Assembly: GCA_963575645.1 (NCBI GenBank)
Contig: OY754466.1
Coordinates: 39,340,001 to 39,404,000 of the forward strand
Length of the DNA: 64,000 bases
From: Xanthostigma xanthostigma
Lineage: Eukaryota; Arthropoda; Insecta; Raphidioptera; Raphidiidae
Reading direction: 5' to 3'
Shown: in pieces, positions 62,101 through 64,000 of the stretch
Layout: each line of letters starts with the position of its first letter
How positions within the stretch are numbered: the stretch's first letter is position 1
Program-made: the position numbers and the translations under genes
The notes under the pieces: generated by a model
What the model was told of the DNA's origin: nothing
Databases searched by the model: none
Seen by the model: only the letters and a program-made list of their open reading frames with translations

Positions 62101-62389
62101 CTATTATTTTATCTCTTCTGAAGCCTTCGAAGGGCATATATTATAACACCTACATATAGTTTTAGCTATAGAAAATATGACAGAATTTTATAGCAAATAC
62201 ATCCGAGAAAAATAAAACATATTTTTGTTTATAGCCAAAAAATCAACAGCTTTGGAAAGAAATTAGACAGGACTACACACTTGTATGTAACACGTGTCGC
62301 TCTCTCGATAATAACATTTCGATTATTATATTATTATCATTCGCCAGCAATTTGTTTTCGATATGCTTGACGTTGTTCCGTGGATTTGC
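56151..62389 (+). CDS. Sugar gustatory receptor E, exons 1-5 (continues past window)
   Basis: Sugar-clade gustatory receptor, cut by the window edge. Exons: 56151-56451, 59645-59833, 60647-60795, 61079-61204, 62235-62389, together about 306 codons with the same phases as C and D. The start ATG is the first in the frame and is followed by a second Met. Landmarks: ALLPVSGITDPDPRNLSFRW, THWPKFMLEW, QYALWKGVIAQ, FIVLMSYAMTNKFQQIN and LDNNIS then LLSFASNLFSICLTLF. The intron 3 donor is GTCAGG. Exons 6-8 were looked for in 62390-64000 and not found, so they should lie within the next few kilobases. Intron 1 contains an inverted repeat of about 1.35 kb and intron 4 a CACACGAGG MITE. E is more diverged from C and D than B is from D. 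Confidence 0.9.
56540..57551. mobile_element. CACACGAGG-family MITE split by a hAT MITE, intron 1 of E
   Basis: Outer ends AAGGCCGCTGCACACGAGAC and CTCGTGTGCAGCGGCCTT. The continuous family sequence is interrupted at 56568-57111. Confidence 0.75.
56568..57111. mobile_element. hAT MITE nested in intron 1 of E
   Basis: Ends TAGTGATGTGCCGGAT and ATCCGGCACATCACTA. Flanks are ATAGAAAC and CTAGAAAC, an 8-bp duplication with one change. The interior has a hairpin with GGAAAGAGACAATCTGTTAT. The ends are close to those of 6356-8965. Confidence 0.8.
57550..57690. repeat. Small foldback in intron 1 of E
   Basis: Second copy of the 49786-49940 repeat, with ACAGAAAATCGTTTCACAT and ATGTGGAGCGATTTTCTGT arms. 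Confidence 0.6.
57863..59625. mobile_element. Long foldback element with 1.35-kb inverted repeat, intron 1 of E
   Basis: Outer ends AAGGGGACGTCCATTAATTA and GTAATTAATAGACGTCCCTT. Inside, 58017-59374 is a near-perfect inverted repeat. The right arm is about 590 bases; the left arm is about 735 because a segment with GGCTGACAATTTTTGTTAAT is tandemly doubled (58250 and 58390). The loop is about 58752-58785. No coding capacity is seen. Confidence 0.82.
60021..60543. mobile_element. Mariner-like MITE in intron 2 of E
   Basis: Inverted ends CAGGCTGTCCCACGACATGA and TCATGTCGTGGGACATTCTG after a TA. Long subterminal arms include GGAACGCTATC and GATAGCGTTCC. Confidence 0.7.
61240..61662. mobile_element. 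CACACGAGG-family MITE in intron 4 of E
   Basis: Ends CCTTGCACACGAGGCTGG and CTCGTGTGCAGCGACTTT. It begins about 35 bases after the exon 4 donor. Confidence 0.75.
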
Positions 62390-64000
62390 GTAAGTTATTT
62401 TGAAATTTTCGAAACCTAGCAAATTAATCTTTTAAATTCATAGTTTTAAAAATATTAAGGAAAATAAGCGATAATAATTCCCCTTATCTCCGAAACTACT
62501 GAGCCTAAAAGTTGAAAAAAAAAATAGGGAATATAGTTAACAGAAAAACCTAAACGAAAAGTTCTTACGGAAAATTGAATGGTGCGGAACCCCCTCGCAC
62601 TTGACCGGTTTTTTAAGCGATAATAATTCCCCTTATCTCCGAAACTACTGAGCCTAAAATTTTGAAAAAAAATAGGGAATATAGTTAACAGAAAAACCTA
62701 AACGAAAAGTTCTTACGGAAAAAGGAATGGTGCGGAACCCCCTCGCACTTGACCTGTTTTTTAAGCGATAATAATTCCCCTTATCTCCGAAACTACTGAG
62801 CCTAAAATTTTGAAAAAAAAATAGGGAATATAGTTAACAGAAAAACCTAAACGAAAAGTTCTTACGGAAAATTGAATGGTGCGGAACCCCCTCGCACTTG
62901 ACCGTTTTTTTAAGCGATAATAATTCCCCTTATCTCCGAAACTATACTGAGCCTAAAATTTTGAAAAAAAAAAATAGGGAATAAAGTTAACAGAAAAACC
63001 TAAACGAAAAGTTCTTACCGAAAAAGGAATGGTGCGGAACCCCCTCGCACTTGACCGGTTTTTTTAGTCATCAAAACCGTGGCGAACGAAATAATTTAAC
63101 ATATATTTAAACATTTCTGCACAGAGCTGTATACATTACCTCGGAATGGCACTGCACCCGCCAACACTGTAGCTATAATACACGCCACGAATCTAAAAAG
63201 CTCGAAAGTTAGATGCGAATGCGGGCTTGCGCTTGTACAGTCCGTTGAAAAACTACAAACTCGCCACTCAACAAAACTAAAATAACAATAACAACTTGAC
63301 AATAGCGTACTCGACTGTACTTTAAAGCAGGAAAGCGACAAGTGACAAAGGCAACGAGCGATCACGGCCAATCACCGATGAGCGCACGTTCCGTGCAAGT
63401 AGCTGGGAGGTGGTGGGAGTCTCAACAGCTCTAAAATGTGCCTTTGCGACGCTGTTTGTGACTAACTTCCGAATTTTAGATCCGTGGCGCGTATTATACC
63501 TTAATTTAAAAGCATAGAAATTATGAAACGCTCCGGGGTTTTCACGCCCCAGTATGTATATATGTTACCGGCAAAGCCCGTTACGCAGTCATACCTAGGT
63601 TTGTCTAGGCAAAGTCCGCATTGCCGGGCCACTTTAGGCTAAGTCGGAAATTAGTTGATATTTCCGACATTGCCTGCACTGTTGTAAGACAATCTTAGGT
63701 TTACCAAATATGTAGCAGGCAAACTCCGAAATAACCTACCGCATTACTATCCTACCTACTGTCAATATTATACCTATGTGCGAGTAAGAAGCACAGTTTG
63801 CGATAGAAAAAAAAAACACTAATTTGTATTAATAATTTGTTGCTTAGTGCTTTTATCATAATATCTCTTCCAGCATGACCACATTCCTTGTGAGCATTAT
63901 CTAGCACCTCAAACAATTCTTAATTGGGGACAAAGTATTTCACTTCAGTGACTTGCGCAGATAATGGCAAAATTAACTTTTTAATGCCCCCAACAAGTAA
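62390..64000. other. Right-edge intron of receptor E
   Basis: Starts with four tandem repeats (62465-63068). Beyond these, 63070-64000 shows no exon similar to receptor exons 6-8 and no recognised repeat. A minus-strand frame of 91 codons at 63096-63371 has no family resemblance and is not called. Confidence 0.5.
62465..63068. repeat. Four tandem repeats of about 149 bases, intron 5 of E
   Basis: Units start AAGCGATAATAATTCCCC at 62465, 62615, 62763 and 62912 and end GCACTTGACCGGTTTTTT. They differ by a few bases and by the length of an A run. Each contains CTCCGAAACTACTGAGCC. Confidence 0.92.

Noticed and set aside
62465-63068. CRISPR-like array
   Set aside because: These are direct repeats of about 149 bases without spacers, in an insect intron.
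63096-63371. Minus-strand frame of 91 codons
   Set aside because: Low-complexity Ser/Cys-rich composition, no motif, no start context and no homologue in the window.

Overview
This is an AT-rich, transposon-dense stretch of an insect nuclear genome, most likely a moth or butterfly. Two things point to Lepidoptera: the sugar-receptor family present, and repeats of lepidopteran type (an RTE-like LINE 3' tail near 680-775, and short Helitrons with CTAG ends). The species is not determined. The window holds one tandem cluster of gustatory receptors of the sugar (Gr5a/Gr64-like, 'trehalose receptor') clade, all on the + strand. No rRNA gene, intact tRNA gene, CRISPR array or bacterial-type gene was seen.

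Each receptor has the same eight-exon plan with conserved intron phases: about 270-340, then 189, 149, 126, 155, 178, 90 and about 57 bases. Five loci are present. A (2153-10152) shows only exons 4-8. B (11990-17642) is a pseudogene of exons 1-3. C (22086-37315) is complete, 427 aa. D (41558-51529) is complete, 404 aa. E (56151-62389) shows exons 1-5 and runs off the right edge.

The stretch A-tail plus B-head (about 767-17642) is a diverged copy of C-tail plus D-head (about 29020-43398). The simplest reading is a tandem duplication of a unit of about 25.8 kb (17643-43398) whose junction lies inside exon 3 of B. Gene A's exons 1-3 would then lie just left of the window. An uncollapsed second haplotype in the assembly is the main alternative. 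B carries four separate lesions and cannot be functional in either case.

Nearly everything between the exons is mobile DNA: hAT elements with 8-bp target duplications, a TTAA-targeting element, a PIF/Harbinger MITE with a MADF remnant, mariner/pogo-like MITEs, a matched pair of Helitrons, a 5'-truncated LINE, and many foldback elements. One foldback contains a tRNA-like fold. Another is an inverted repeat of about 1.35 kb in the first intron of E. Because the two duplicate copies can be aligned, many insertions can be ordered in time as shared (older) or private (younger).

The intact receptors should act together as ligand-gated cation channels in the dendrites of sugar-sensing gustatory neurons. 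That function is inferred from the family only.
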